A stretch of 64,000 nucleotides of DNA from Roseivirga sp. (GCA_021404565.1 JAAWWF010000040.1:62001-126000); one strand, 5' to 3'; numbered from the stretch's first letter, positions 18,320 through 27,659 are shown. Notes: a model not told the origin generated them from the letters alone. Numbers and translations are program-made.

Positions 18320-18333
18320 ACCGACTAGTCGGT
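18320..18333. promoter_or_regulatory. TetR-type operator palindrome
   Basis: ACCGACTAGTCGGT is a perfect 14-nt palindrome placed between the -7 element and the TetR coding region. Its sequence is typical of TetR-family operators, and binding there would block the promoter just upstream. Autorepression is therefore likely. Confidence 0.75.
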
Positions 18334-18348
18334 ATGTACTTATCAAAA

Positions 18349-18894
18349 ATGGAAAGCAAAAGACAACAGGTCATTGATGTGGCTACCAGACTCTTTGCAG
18401 AGCTCGGTTTTGAGAACACCTCCATGGCCAGCATATGTGCTGAGGCAGGAGTATCAAAGGGGCTGATTTATCATCACTTCGCCACAAAAAACGAGCTTCT
18501 CCGAGAGATATTCTCTGCCACTACCCTACGCATGATAGAAATCAGCCAGGCTTCAGAGGCTACTTCAGCACCACATGAACAGCTGGCGACCCTCATATCG
18601 CAACTCTTTAAACAGTTGCAGGAGGACAAGTCCTTCTTTCAATTAAACCTCAATATCATGCTTCAGCCAGGTACCAGAAGTATTCTCCATGATCTGATCC
18701 AGGAAAGGTCTGCACACCTGATGACCTCGGTCAGGCACATTTTTGACCAGATAGACCCGGATAACAGCGAACTGTGCAGCTATATGTTTATTGCCGAACT
18801 GGATGGCATTGCCCTGGACTTCCTCAGCATCTTCGATAGCTACCCCATAGAAGCACTCAAAAACCACATGATCAACAGATACAGTAAGGCATGA
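18349..18894 (+). CDS. TetR/AcrR family transcriptional repressor
   Basis: The start at 18349 (MESKRQQVIDVATRLF) is preferred. The in-frame ATG at 18334 would sit directly against the operator, leaving almost no leader. Residues about 8-55 form the TetR HTH (FAELGFENTSMASICAEAG, VSKGLIYHHF). The rest is the helical ligand-binding and dimerisation domain of normal length (181 residues total). The gene overlaps the GNAT gene at 18891 by 4 nt (ATGA), so the two are translationally coupled. The palindrome at 18320-18333 suggests it represses its own operon. The inducer is unknown. Confidence 0.92.
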   Translation: MESKRQQVIDVATRLFAELGFENTSMASICAEAGVSKGLIYHHFATKNELLREIFSATTLRMIEISQASEATSAPHEQLATLISQLFKQLQEDKSFFQLNLNIMLQPGTRSILHDLIQERSAHLMTSVRHIFDQIDPDNSELCSYMFIAELDGIALDFLSIFDSYPIEALKNHMINRYSKA

Positions 18895-19679
18895 ATTTTA
18901 TCAAAACAACACCCGATCCTACCATTCAGAAATTCAGAACACAACTCTATAAGGAGTTCACGGCTCCCCTGGACGCAATGTGGGAGTTGCTCCATATCGC
19001 CTCCTCAGAAACCTACCTTGTCAAAGATGAGGATCTGACCCTGGGCTATTGCTGCATAGATGCAGAAAACAGCCTCAATCAAATCTACCTCATCAGCTCG
19101 CACAAATACCTGATGGATGGTGTATTGGAAGCTCTTATTGCCTCCGAACTGATCAATTCGGCCAAACTGAGTTCTATAGAGCCCTTCTCCTTCAACGCCT
19201 GCCTCTCCCGCTCCACCAGTACTAAAATCAATACTTTCAATTACCGCCACAACGACCAGCAAAACCAAGAGGTGGTCGATACCTCCATCACCCTGAGGCC
19301 TGTCATTGAAGATGACCTTGGGACGGTAAAATCTTACTTTAAGGAGGAAATTGGTTTTGATGATCAGTTTGGTTACACAGAAAATCTCCTTGAACGCCAG
19401 GAGCTGTACCTGATAGAAAAGGCGGGCAAGCTCATCGCCACAGGTGAATGCCGCCTGAGTGATAGCCAACCCCAATATGCAGATGTGGGGATGATCGTGA
19501 AGCAAAACCAACGTGGCAAGGGACTGGGGGCCAAGGTACTTTCCGAACTGGCCAAACTAGCCAGAAGTAAAGAGCGCATTCCAATTTGCTCTACCACAGT
19601 CGATAATATCGGGTCCCAAAAAGCAATCCTCAAAGCTGGTTTCCATCGTACCAGCATCATTTTTGATTTAAGCTTTTAA
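18891..19679 (+). CDS. GNAT family N-acetyltransferase (tandem GNAT-like)
   Basis: The protein has 262 residues. The C-terminal half (about 135-262) is a GNAT fold with the acetyl-CoA loop QRGKGLG and the motif-B region DNIGSQKAILKAGF. The N-terminal half looks like a degenerate GNAT module without a clear CoA loop, an arrangement known from tandem-GNAT proteins. It overlaps the TetR gene by 4 nt, so its expression is presumably controlled by that repressor. Substrate unknown; a small molecule such as an amine or antibiotic would suit the TetR context, but that is inference. Confidence 0.85.
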   Translation: MNFIKTTPDPTIQKFRTQLYKEFTAPLDAMWELLHIASSETYLVKDEDLTLGYCCIDAENSLNQIYLISSHKYLMDGVLEALIASELINSAKLSSIEPFSFNACLSRSTSTKINTFNYRHNDQQNQEVVDTSITLRPVIEDDLGTVKSYFKEEIGFDDQFGYTENLLERQELYLIEKAGKLIATGECRLSDSQPQYADVGMIVKQNQRGKGLGAKVLSELAKLARSKERIPICSTTVDNIGSQKAILKAGFHRTSIIFDLSF

Positions 19680-19794
19680 CAGGCGGCATCCAGAGGACAA
19701 CCATAGATTTTCGGCTTTCGCAGGATCGAACAGGATTTTTTGAGGTACTTTTTGCTCACTTTTTCAGAACTTAAGCACTAAGGACTGTAAGCCT

Positions 19795-20913
19795 ATGAGT
19801 TTTTTTAAAAAGATATTTTCTTCTTCCAAAGAAGAATTTCAGGAGCCGGAAGTACTCCTCCAGGAGGAATCACCCCTATGCCCTGTTACTGCCGTTGTAG
19901 AACAAGACAATCGCGCAGCACACCTTTATCTATGGGGGCCTGAGAATTCAAATTTCGGTACGAAGTCCTGCTGGGTAAGAAACCTGAAACCCGCCCCGGA
20001 AAAGACCAACAGCCGGGAGATGAATAAAGGCATTGCCCCAATGCTTGAAAAGGCATATTGTCGTTTTCCTGAAGGGCAATCTGCCCTTAAAAAGGAAGAC
20101 CTCAGTTTTGTCTGGTTGGAAGAGGGTGATGGTGTGGCTCTGATGGAAAAGACCGAGATTATCGCCATTATTCCTTCCTGGAGCGGACATGGAGGTTTTT
20201 TTGGTTACGCGCGCGATGCCAAAGGACAAGAATCCATCGGTTGGGAACTCCGCGACACCAATGAAATGCACACCAGGGTCAGCGAGGCCCGCGAGTGCTG
20301 GGAGGCCTGGGATACAGAAACAGATCCTTTCAGCTTGCACCAACCTGGGATGCTGGAACTCTATGAAGAGGCCCTGGGTAAGCATGATAAATACTATGCT
20401 ATTGACAACAGGGAATGGCCTCCAAGGGGCCTTTATGTGAGAAACGGCCCTTCCAAAGCAGTTTGTGTCACCGTGGGACTATCCTTGGTACCACAACCTC
20501 AGGTAGAAATGTATGTTGAAGACAGGATGTCTCACAACAGGATAGAGCTGGGAATGATGCTCAATGGCACTTTGAGTGAAGATGAACTGGATTCGCTTGC
20601 TTCCGGGGTCAGCGGTCAGGCCGCCATTCCCTGGAGCAATATTACTTTTCTGGGCGAAGGCCATACCATCAATCTGAGTATTGGGGGTGATCATGACAAG
20701 ACAGCCGTACTCCTCACTTCAGACCTCAGTTGCTTACCGATATTGGATCTGGGCGTTTATCGTGACTCTGCTATCAGGCTGCTCTGGATGATTCCCATTA
20801 CCACGAAAGAGCGGGAGCATATCATGGAGCATGGTAGTGAGACCCTGATTCGGAAGCTTAATGAATTCGGAGATGAGGTATACTCACTCGATCGGGCCGA
20901 AGTCTCTTTTTAA
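19795..20913 (+). CDS. SuFu (suppressor of fused)-domain protein
   Basis: The protein has 372 residues and no signal peptide. The C-terminal part resembles bacterial SuFu-domain proteins, ending in the typical block RLLWMIPITTKEREHIMEHGSE (about 325-346). The N-terminal part has a WxxHGGFFGYA motif (about 125-133, after IPSWSG). Bacterial SuFu proteins have been proposed as immunity or antitoxin partners in polymorphic toxin loci. Here it is 1.5 kb downstream of an eCIS-core effector, so an immunity role is possible but unproven. It is cytoplasmic and probably transcribed alone. Confidence 0.8.
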   Translation: MSFFKKIFSSSKEEFQEPEVLLQEESPLCPVTAVVEQDNRAAHLYLWGPENSNFGTKSCWVRNLKPAPEKTNSREMNKGIAPMLEKAYCRFPEGQSALKKEDLSFVWLEEGDGVALMEKTEIIAIIPSWSGHGGFFGYARDAKGQESIGWELRDTNEMHTRVSEARECWEAWDTETDPFSLHQPGMLELYEEALGKHDKYYAIDNREWPPRGLYVRNGPSKAVCVTVGLSLVPQPQVEMYVEDRMSHNRIELGMMLNGTLSEDELDSLASGVSGQAAIPWSNITFLGEGHTINLSIGGDHDKTAVLLTSDLSCLPILDLGVYRDSAIRLLWMIPITTKEREHIMEHGSETLIRKLNEFGDEVYSLDRAEVSF

Positions 20914-21073
20914 TTACATCATTTCGCGCTCATTGCAAACGAGCTCCCGCAGAGCTCCTGATCGTTTTATTTAAATCATATCATACAATTTTATCTCCTA
21001 TTGATTACAAAAAGAGATATTTTTTCTAAATTCAGTGGAGTCATCAGAACCACAATTTTTTAGAAATCATATC

Positions 21074-23911
21074 ATGAGTTATTTAGGATATCCTCGCCTG
21101 CACTTCTCCGGCAAGTTTCAGGCCGCCCCTTCTACTGTCAACAATGATCCCGCACACTTTAATTCAGACATTTTCACGCCAAATGATCAGGAACCCGGCA
21201 AGGGTGCCAGCAATGGTTGGTGGAACCCAAATGGTTCAGCCTATTGGCGATTCAGAGATACCAAGGTAGAAAGTGTAGTTTATAAAGATGGCTCTACCTC
21301 TCTGATTCAGTCAAAGGAATCGTTGATCGGCATGCCCATTAACGGTGGAGACGGACAGGTACCTGGTAAGCTGGTAGACCTGGATCCTGAACAACAGATG
21401 GTATCAGAAATCTGGGGTTTTCAAATCAAGCTCGGCCAATCTGAAACCACAGGAGGTTATGTAGAAAATGTTCAAAATGGTTTTACAGGCGATTACCTGG
21501 AAGCAGCTTTTTCCGACATCTGGGTACGTTATCCAAAAGGCCAGCCTGACTCTTTTTTCAGCGCTGTCTATCAGTCTCTTATTCAAAACATCAGCTGGTC
21601 AGACATGATCAACTCGAAATTTCTGGATGAGCTGAGAGATGCCAAAGGCAAGTTGCCCGATACACTATCCATTAAGTTTACGGTAGATGGTTTTGATGAT
21701 GACATGACCTCACCTGAATTTACCTGGGGCCGGGTGGTTGGAGCCATAGGACCCTATGAAGAAACGGAACCTGCCTACTTTGTTAATGCCCGCTATCTGC
21801 GACCGGTAGCACTTAACCAAAAGGGCGGGGCGGTGCTCAATTTTGCCCCTGCCAGAATCGACAAAAAGAACGCTACCCTCTTTTTGGATATGGGTAACAG
21901 CCTGCTAACCTCCGGCTCCGGTGGACCTACACTGGATATGGGTAAAATGGAGGTTGGGATACTTGAGCTGGGAAGTGGCCGGAAGCCCGATGTTTTTCAT
22001 GCCATCGGGGGACTGGAGTATACAGCAGAAACTTTTATTACTGAAAGAGCAGGCATTGCAGAGTTTGATCTGACTCCCGCCATGATGAAACTGGCCTCAA
22101 AAAATCCATTGGCCATAAGAGGCTTTAACCCCTACTCTCAAAGCCCTGATACCCCAAGCATACTACTGGCTGAAAATGATGAAGGTGCCTTTGTGCGCGC
22201 AGATAAGTTTGTTTTCAGGCTTGATGCAGGTACTGAAGCCGAAGTAGGCCTGTATGCCACCAAATATGGTGACCCCATTGCCAAACAGGACATCCGCCTG
22301 GTACACAACAACAGCCTTATGCTGGGCCAGGTGACTCAGGGGCCCATATCCGGACCTCCTGTAGGCGAACCCAGAAGGGCCCTTAAGTTTGCGCATAACG
22401 GTTCCGGCAAAAAGAAGCGAGGTGTATTTGAGGTCACTACAGACAAAAACGGAAAGGCGTCCTTTCAACTCAAAGCCGGTGACCCCGGCAACCCTCGTGG
22501 TTATATCGATGGGCAGGTATATGGGGTTCAGTATTTATGGGAGGGAATTTCCGAAAAGGAATACAATGCCAATAGTACCAACATGATCAGTGTACTGGTA
22601 TTTGACGAATATAAGCTGAAAGGCCAACCTACCTGGATACGAGATGTTCAACCGATTCTGAGTCAGTATGCCAACCTTTATCCGGTGATGAAGAACATAC
22701 TGGACCTGAACTCTTACCACAGCGTGGTTGACCGAAAAGATGCCATGAAGCTCGTTTTCAGTCAGGATGTGAAGAACCCAAATTACATGCCGGTGACCCG
22801 AGACCTTTCTACGCCTAAGAAGCAGATGCTTCTTGACTGGCTGGACCAGGACAAGCCTCGCTATATGCAAATCAACTCTGTCGAAGACCTGAGACAAGCC
22901 TTGCAAATAGCCATTGAATTGGAGCACTCTACCCTTCCCCCATATCTCACAGCTTATTTTTCCATCAAGCCTGGTCAAAACAATAAGGCCTCCGATATCA
23001 TTCGCAGTGTAGTGATGGAAGAGATGCTTCACATGTCACTGGCCTGTAATATGCTCAATGCCATAGGTGGCAGTCCGGCCATTAACAAGCCAGGCTTTGT
23101 GCCCATCTATCCTACCGGGCTGCCGGGCAGTCTGGCTCCGGGTCTTACTGTAACCCTTAAAAAATGTTCTATCGATCAGATCAGGGATGTGTTTATGGCC
23201 ATTGAGGCTCCTGAAGAACTGGTGGTGCCCTATACGGATTGGGAACCCTCAGACCCCGACCTGCCCAACACCATAGAGCGCAACCAGATGACTATAGGTT
23301 GGTTTTACCAGCATATTGCCCATGGATTCAGGCACCTGGTTAAAAAACTTGGTGCAAAAGCCGTATTTACCGGTGATGTTGCCAATCAGCTTACCAGCTG
23401 GCATGGTACAGGTGATATGATTACCGTTACCAACCTGAAAACTGCACTGGCGGCCATTCATGAGATTGTGGAACAAGGCGAAGGAGCCGGTCCTTATAAC
23501 CCGGGAGACGGCTATGATGAACTGGCACATTACTACAAGTTTTCGGAGATTGTTGAGGGGCGTGAGATCGAAATTCTGGATCATGAGCAAGGCTTTGCCT
23601 ATACGGGTCCTGCTATACCCTTCGATACATCCGGAATTTTCCCGATGATAGATAATCCGGGAATGCATCGATACTCAGATAAGTCAAGAGCCCGGATTCC
23701 ATCTGAGGAATTCAATAAATCTTACACGAGCCTGCTCCATGCCTTGCACATCACCTTTAACGGCCAGCCTGAATACCTCACCAAGGCCATTGGTATGATG
23801 TTCTCACTGACGGTTCAGGCAAGGAACCTGATGAGTATTCCGATAGAACCTGATTCAGAGTTCACAGCCGGTCCGAGCTTCCGATATTACCCGATCAATT
23901 ACGACAGCTAA
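21074..23911 (+). CDS. VioB/RebD-like ferritin-domain protein
   Basis: The start at 21074 is chosen because MSYLGYPRLHFSGKFQ is the usual opening of VioB-like proteins; an in-frame ATG at 21035 precedes it. The 945-residue product matches the length of VioB/RebD/StaD iminophenylpyruvate dimer synthases. Residues about 600-830 form a ferritin-like helical domain with likely metal ligands in IELEHSTLPPYL (Glu617) and VMEEMLHMS (Glu649, His653). Known relatives couple two amino-acid-derived imines in bisindole biosynthesis. No tryptophan oxidase (VioA/RebO) is adjacent, so the substrate here is uncertain. It is followed 29 nt later by a nucleoside hydrolase gene, probably one transcript. Confidence 0.85.
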   Translation: MSYLGYPRLHFSGKFQAAPSTVNNDPAHFNSDIFTPNDQEPGKGASNGWWNPNGSAYWRFRDTKVESVVYKDGSTSLIQSKESLIGMPINGGDGQVPGKLVDLDPEQQMVSEIWGFQIKLGQSETTGGYVENVQNGFTGDYLEAAFSDIWVRYPKGQPDSFFSAVYQSLIQNISWSDMINSKFLDELRDAKGKLPDTLSIKFTVDGFDDDMTSPEFTWGRVVGAIGPYEETEPAYFVNARYLRPVALNQKGGAVLNFAPARIDKKNATLFLDMGNSLLTSGSGGPTLDMGKMEVGILELGSGRKPDVFHAIGGLEYTAETFITERAGIAEFDLTPAMMKLASKNPLAIRGFNPYSQSPDTPSILLAENDEGAFVRADKFVFRLDAGTEAEVGLYATKYGDPIAKQDIRLVHNNSLMLGQVTQGPISGPPVGEPRRALKFAHNGSGKKKRGVFEVTTDKNGKASFQLKAGDPGNPRGYIDGQVYGVQYLWEGISEKEYNANSTNMISVLVFDEYKLKGQPTWIRDVQPILSQYANLYPVMKNILDLNSYHSVVDRKDAMKLVFSQDVKNPNYMPVTRDLSTPKKQMLLDWLDQDKPRYMQINSVEDLRQALQIAIELEHSTLPPYLTAYFSIKPGQNNKASDIIRSVVMEEMLHMSLACNMLNAIGGSPAINKPGFVPIYPTGLPGSLAPGLTVTLKKCSIDQIRDVFMAIEAPEELVVPYTDWEPSDPDLPNTIERNQMTIGWFYQHIAHGFRHLVKKLGAKAVFTGDVANQLTSWHGTGDMITVTNLKTALAAIHEIVEQGEGAGPYNPGDGYDELAHYYKFSEIVEGREIEILDHEQGFAYTGPAIPFDTSGIFPMIDNPGMHRYSDKSRARIPSEEFNKSYTSLLHALHITFNGQPEYLTKAIGMMFSLTVQARNLMSIPIEPDSEFTAGPSFRYYPINYDS

Positions 23912-23940
23912 GCAAAAACAACTTTAAAAAGCAGATTAAC

Positions 23941-24978
23941 ATGGCCAAGCGCAAAACAATTAAAGTCTGGATCGACACAGACCCCACCTTTGGTGATCCC
24001 AACGGGGACTGTGATGACGGTTACTGCATCATCGCCCTGGAGCATGCCAAAAACATAGAAATTGTGGGTACCAGTCCTGTATTTGGCAATACTACGACCG
24101 CCAATGCCTACGCTAAGCTTCGCGACCTGAAGGATATGTTTTACCCCAACCTGCCCATCGCCATTGGTGCGGAAGATGTTCTTGCCCTCAACAATCATAA
24201 AAAAGAGGCCAGCTTCATCAAGACAGAGACCAGTCCGGCAGTAGAAGCCATGGCCACTGCTTTGACTGACCTTAAAAATGGACAGAAGATGACCATCGCG
24301 GCCATTGGCAGCCTGGTAAATGTGGCTACACTTCTGATCATGCACCCTGAGCTCACAGACAAGATCGAATCTGTGGTAGTAGTAGCCGGCAGGTATGACC
24401 ATACCCAGCAGTTTAAGTTTGGCACCAATCCGGGAGGTATTTTCCGAGATCTTAATTTCGATGTTGACCCTGCTGCCTTTTATGTACTGCTGAATGCACC
24501 GGTAAAAACCGTACTCGCGGGTGTGGAAGTATCGCAAACCATGTGGATTTATAAAAGTGACCTGGACCTTTTCAAGAAAAAGGGCAGTACAGACATCCAA
24601 TACATGGCTGAGCAATCGGCCGACTGGTTGGCACTCTGGGAAAGCTTTGGCAATGAAATCAATCATCCCAAAATCCCTATCCACGGCTTCCACCCTTTCG
24701 ATCTGTTTGCGGGAGGCTTTATCATCAATCCCGATTGGTTTAAGGGAGAATATCGTATGGCCAGCACCCCCGTTTTTCCGGACGATACCCTGCCAGACGA
24801 GACTAACGTATATAAACCCTATCTGGTGGCTCCACCCGAAACCTGTATGAAAACACCTCGCTCAAAGAAGAAGGAAGAGAAGCTTGCCAAAACACCGGGG
24901 GTGGTCTATTACCTGGAGTCTGTCACCAGTGATTACAAAAAGGATATGATCAAACTTCTGTTGAAGTCACAGAAATAG
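23941..24978 (+). CDS. Inosine-uridine-type nucleoside hydrolase family protein
   Basis: The protein has 345 residues. It opens with the family's calcium-binding acidic cluster, here DTDPTFGDPNGDCDDGY (residues 13-29), which has a longer loop than the compact DTDPGxDDA form. The middle shows AIGSLVNVATLL, the usual N-glycosidase core, and a late Asp/His region (HGFHPFDLFAGGF). Family members cleave nucleosides to base and ribose. It lies 29 nt after the VioB-like gene. Whether it acts on a nucleoside or on a glycosylated small molecule in that context cannot be told. It is convergent with the flavin oxidase gene. Confidence 0.85.
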   Translation: MAKRKTIKVWIDTDPTFGDPNGDCDDGYCIIALEHAKNIEIVGTSPVFGNTTTANAYAKLRDLKDMFYPNLPIAIGAEDVLALNNHKKEASFIKTETSPAVEAMATALTDLKNGQKMTIAAIGSLVNVATLLIMHPELTDKIESVVVVAGRYDHTQQFKFGTNPGGIFRDLNFDVDPAAFYVLLNAPVKTVLAGVEVSQTMWIYKSDLDLFKKKGSTDIQYMAEQSADWLALWESFGNEINHPKIPIHGFHPFDLFAGGFIINPDWFKGEYRMASTPVFPDDTLPDETNVYKPYLVAPPETCMKTPRSKKKEEKLAKTPGVVYYLESVTSDYKKDMIKLLLKSQK

Positions 24979-24998
24979 GCTTTAACCGCACAACACCA

Positions 24999-25021
24999 GT
25001 CGCTCGGTTTTAGCGAGTGAC
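24999..25021 (+). terminator. Hairpin between convergent genes
   Basis: An 8-bp stem (one G-T wobble) with a 7-nt loop lies in the 76-nt gap between the nucleoside hydrolase and flavin oxidase genes. There is no U tract, so termination is only a suggestion. Confidence 0.35.
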
Positions 25022-25054
25022 ATCCGGTACCCGAACTAATTCATATAAAGTCCA

Positions 25055-26596
25055 TCAACAATCCCCCAGCGAAGTAGGAATAGACTGCCTGCTGTTAAAA
25101 TAGTTATTGGGATCCCACTGGTTTTTCACATCTACCAGGCGTTCCAGGTTCGTCAGGAAATAAAGTCGTAAAGCACCATCTCTACCCACCACATCATTCA
25201 GGTGGCTATCGCAGTAATTATAGTAGCAGCCATCCACATTATCAGTAGGGTCCAGATCAGGGTTAGGCACATGACCGGTATCTGCATACATGGCTGCGTA
25301 AAAGCCGTTGATCCATTCCAGGTGGGCCGGGTCATTTTCTTCAAAGGTCCAGTAAGTTTGATATTGCAATTTCATAATGGAGCTGCGTTGGGCAATGGCG
25401 GTGGCATCCGAGGGCACCTGATTGATAATGCCTCCGTAACTATCCACCTGCAAAAGGCTTTGTTTCATATCATCTGCCGTGAGCCCATCAGGAATAATCT
25501 GGAGCTGCTCAAACAGCGTGGCTACCTGCTTATAGGGGAACGCCTTTCGCATATAAGCAGACTTGTATTTACCCCGCTGGTTGGCTCCCGATCCATTGAG
25601 CGTCTGTACCGCTTCATAAAAGGTATAATCTACCGTAGGCGCTGAAGAGGGATGAATATGCGCTCCGGCAAAGCCGAGAATAGGGTTTTGGGGAATCCTG
25701 TGAGGACAAATTTTAAAAAGGTCATCCAGAAAATCCTGTACTGCTTTTTCGCGCAGGTCCCGCTCGGTTAAGGTGTTTTGCAAGGCCGTTTGGAGCACCA
25801 ATTGAATCTCTCCGTTAGCACTATGATTGAGCTTAAAGAGCCCGAACTGATTCCAGTTATCCGGTTGAGATGCGAAGTCGGCATAGGCATTCAACAAGGC
25901 AAAGAGATTGTCGACTGTCAGGTCTGACCAGCTCCATGAAACCGTAGTAATGAGGGCTCTTTGCGGGGCATCCGGCAGGGTTTTGAAATAGTAGCGGCTG
26001 ATCACTCCGAAGTTACCTCCACCTCCACCTCTCTGGGCCCAAAAGAGGTTTTCTTCAGCTCCGACTGAGTCCATAGAAACATAGACATTCTTTGCTGGTT
26101 GTGTCGCATCAGGTTTCACCGCTATATCCACTCCGGTGAGCCAGTCAACCGTGAGACCATTAAGTCGGGAAAGTAATCCGTATCCCCCACCACAGATATG
26201 CCCCCCAAGCCCTACAGAGTAGCAGGATCCGGCTGGAAGTACCTTGCCATAATCGCGAAACAATACCTTAAAGGCACTCCAGTTGGTGCCACCCGCATCC
26301 AGATAATATCCCTTCTCTTCATCATAACCTACCTCTCCCAGAGGACCGACATCAATGACTGCCATTGTTGAAGCATTGTACACAAAGTCCTCGTAGCAAT
26401 GTCCTCCCCCTTTAATTTTTACATTCCTCCCATACAGGCTTATGGCATCTTCCAAAGCAGCAGCTACGCCCTCTCCGGTATAGCATAAATATATAGCCTG
26501 CAGGTTTTCAGCAAACCAACGCCTGTTAAAGCCCTGTTGAAAACTAGGAATTTGAGTGACATCGTCATTGGCGGTAATCTTTACATATGGCTCCAT
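25055..26596 (-). CDS. Bicovalent FAD-linked oxidoreductase (berberine-bridge type)
   Basis: This 513-residue protein has the FAD-binding PCMH domain with both residues needed for double covalent flavin attachment: His66 in GGGHCYED and Cys135 in GGHICGGGYG. The C-terminus carries the BBE motif (DPNNYFNSRQSIP). Enzymes of this type oxidise sugars, alkaloids or other alcohols and amines. It has no evident signal peptide. It is convergent with the VioB-like and nucleoside hydrolase genes, so it may belong to the same pathway; this is inference from neighbourhood only. Confidence 0.9.
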   Translation of the reverse strand: MEPYVKITANDDVTQIPSFQQGFNRRWFAENLQAIYLCYTGEGVAAALEDAISLYGRNVKIKGGGHCYEDFVYNASTMAVIDVGPLGEVGYDEEKGYYLDAGGTNWSAFKVLFRDYGKVLPAGSCYSVGLGGHICGGGYGLLSRLNGLTVDWLTGVDIAVKPDATQPAKNVYVSMDSVGAEENLFWAQRGGGGGNFGVISRYYFKTLPDAPQRALITTVSWSWSDLTVDNLFALLNAYADFASQPDNWNQFGLFKLNHSANGEIQLVLQTALQNTLTERDLREKAVQDFLDDLFKICPHRIPQNPILGFAGAHIHPSSAPTVDYTFYEAVQTLNGSGANQRGKYKSAYMRKAFPYKQVATLFEQLQIIPDGLTADDMKQSLLQVDSYGGIINQVPSDATAIAQRSSIMKLQYQTYWTFEENDPAHLEWINGFYAAMYADTGHVPNPDLDPTDNVDGCYYNYCDSHLNDVVGRDGALRLYFLTNLERLVDVKNQWDPNNYFNSRQSIPTSLGDC

Positions 26597-26872
26597 GTTG
26601 CTTTCTTTGGCTTCATTTTAATATCCGAATATTCCTTTCTATTCACAAGAAATTTAAAAAAATGTACAACTATTTTGTAGGCAAGAAAAACCAGGCCACT
26701 GGCTTCCCTTTTTCAAGCCCTGCTCTGGACGGAGCTAAGTCTCTGCCACTATAATCTTCATCGACATCCTTACAATCTCAAGGCAACTGTTTGTTTGCAG
26801 TAAAAGTGGTTTACACCCGGCAGGATTTGCTTAAATTCGCCTGCAAATCTCACAGAAAGCAAAAAGCCCCCT

Positions 26873-27217
26873 ATGCCCCACTTTATTATCGACTGTTCGG
26901 AAAATGTAATCTCAGACACCTCCCAGGAAAATGTAATCTCAGAAATCCATAAAGTCGCTGTGGCTTCGGGACTCTTCGCGGAAAATGACATTAAGGTCAG
27001 AATGAGACCTTTTGAGATCTACCTTGTTGGTGGAAAGCAAGTAGACTTCATTCATATATTCGGCAGCATTATGCAAGGTCGAACTGAGGCTCAAAGAGCG
27101 GCACTTTCAAAGGCCATGGTTGGCAAGCTCAAAACGCTGTTTCCCAGTGTACCCTTTATCGCTATGAACGTAGATGAGTTTGAGAAGAGCACCTATTGCA
27201 ATCTGAACAGCCTCTAG
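26873..27217 (+). CDS. 5-carboxymethyl-2-hydroxymuconate isomerase family protein
   Basis: The 114-residue protein begins MPHFIIDCSENV, with the tautomerase-superfamily Pro2 that acts as catalytic base after Met removal, and the length fits the CHMI (HpcD/HpaF) family. Characteristic phrases follow (FEIYLVGGKQVDFIH, GRTEAQRAALS). In homoprotocatechuate degradation the enzyme isomerises carboxymethyl-hydroxymuconate, but no other genes of that pathway are here, so the true substrate is uncertain. An unusual short tandem duplication is present near the N-terminus (ENVISDTSQENVIS). Confidence 0.9.
   Translation: MPHFIIDCSENVISDTSQENVISEIHKVAVASGLFAENDIKVRMRPFEIYLVGGKQVDFIHIFGSIMQGRTEAQRAALSKAMVGKLKTLFPSVPFIAMNVDEFEKSTYCNLNSL
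26899..26943 (+). repeat. Tandem duplication inside the CHMI gene
   Basis: An 18-nt sequence (GGAAAATGTAATCTCAGA) occurs at 26899-26916 and again at 26926-26943, offset by 27 nt (9 codons). It gives the peptide ENVIS twice. Confidence 0.85.
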
Positions 27218-27302
27218 TCCCTCGAATTTGCTATCTTAGGTTTGTCGTTTTTATGGTCGGCCTTTATTGCCTGCCATTTATCATTAAGCAACCGGGCATA
27301 AT

Positions 27303-27659
27303 ATGCAATTCATAACAATGGTACCCGTACTCCCCACCGCTGATATGGCCAGGGATGTAAAGTGGTATGAAGAAAAAACAGGTTTCTCCCCCGTCTTCGG
27401 AGACAAAATGTACGCTGGCCTGCGCAGGGACAATATGTCCATTCATCTGCAATGGCATGCCGACACCAAGGATGACCCCTTATTAGGTGGTTCGGTGATC
27501 AAGATTTTTGTCGATGATGTAAAGGCGCTCTTTAATGAATTTGTGGAACGTGGCACCGTTACTGAGGATAAACTTCAGCTTAACACTCCCTGGGGCACTC
27601 ACGAATTCGGCTTCTTTGATCTCAACAGTAATGCCATCTTCTTTGTAGAAGATATCTGA
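27303..27659 (+). CDS. VOC (glyoxalase/bleomycin-resistance) family protein
   Basis: The 118-residue protein has the beta-alpha-beta-beta-beta VOC pattern: VPVLPTADMARDVKWYEEK at the start, then an internal His-Leu strand (SIHLQWH), then a second module closing with GTHEFGFFDLNSNAIFF. The HEFGFFDLNSN segment resembles bleomycin-resistance-type members that bind ligands rather than catalyse. It is probably cytoplasmic and transcribed alone or with the CHMI gene 85 nt upstream. Confidence 0.9.
   Translation: MQFITMVPVLPTADMARDVKWYEEKTGFSPVFGDKMYAGLRRDNMSIHLQWHADTKDDPLLGGSVIKIFVDDVKALFNEFVERGTVTEDKLQLNTPWGTHEFGFFDLNSNAIFFVEDI

Noticed and set aside
23908-24693. 261-codon frame antisense to the nucleoside hydrolase
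   Set aside because: Antisense shadow with no recognisable features; the plus-strand gene has clear family motifs.
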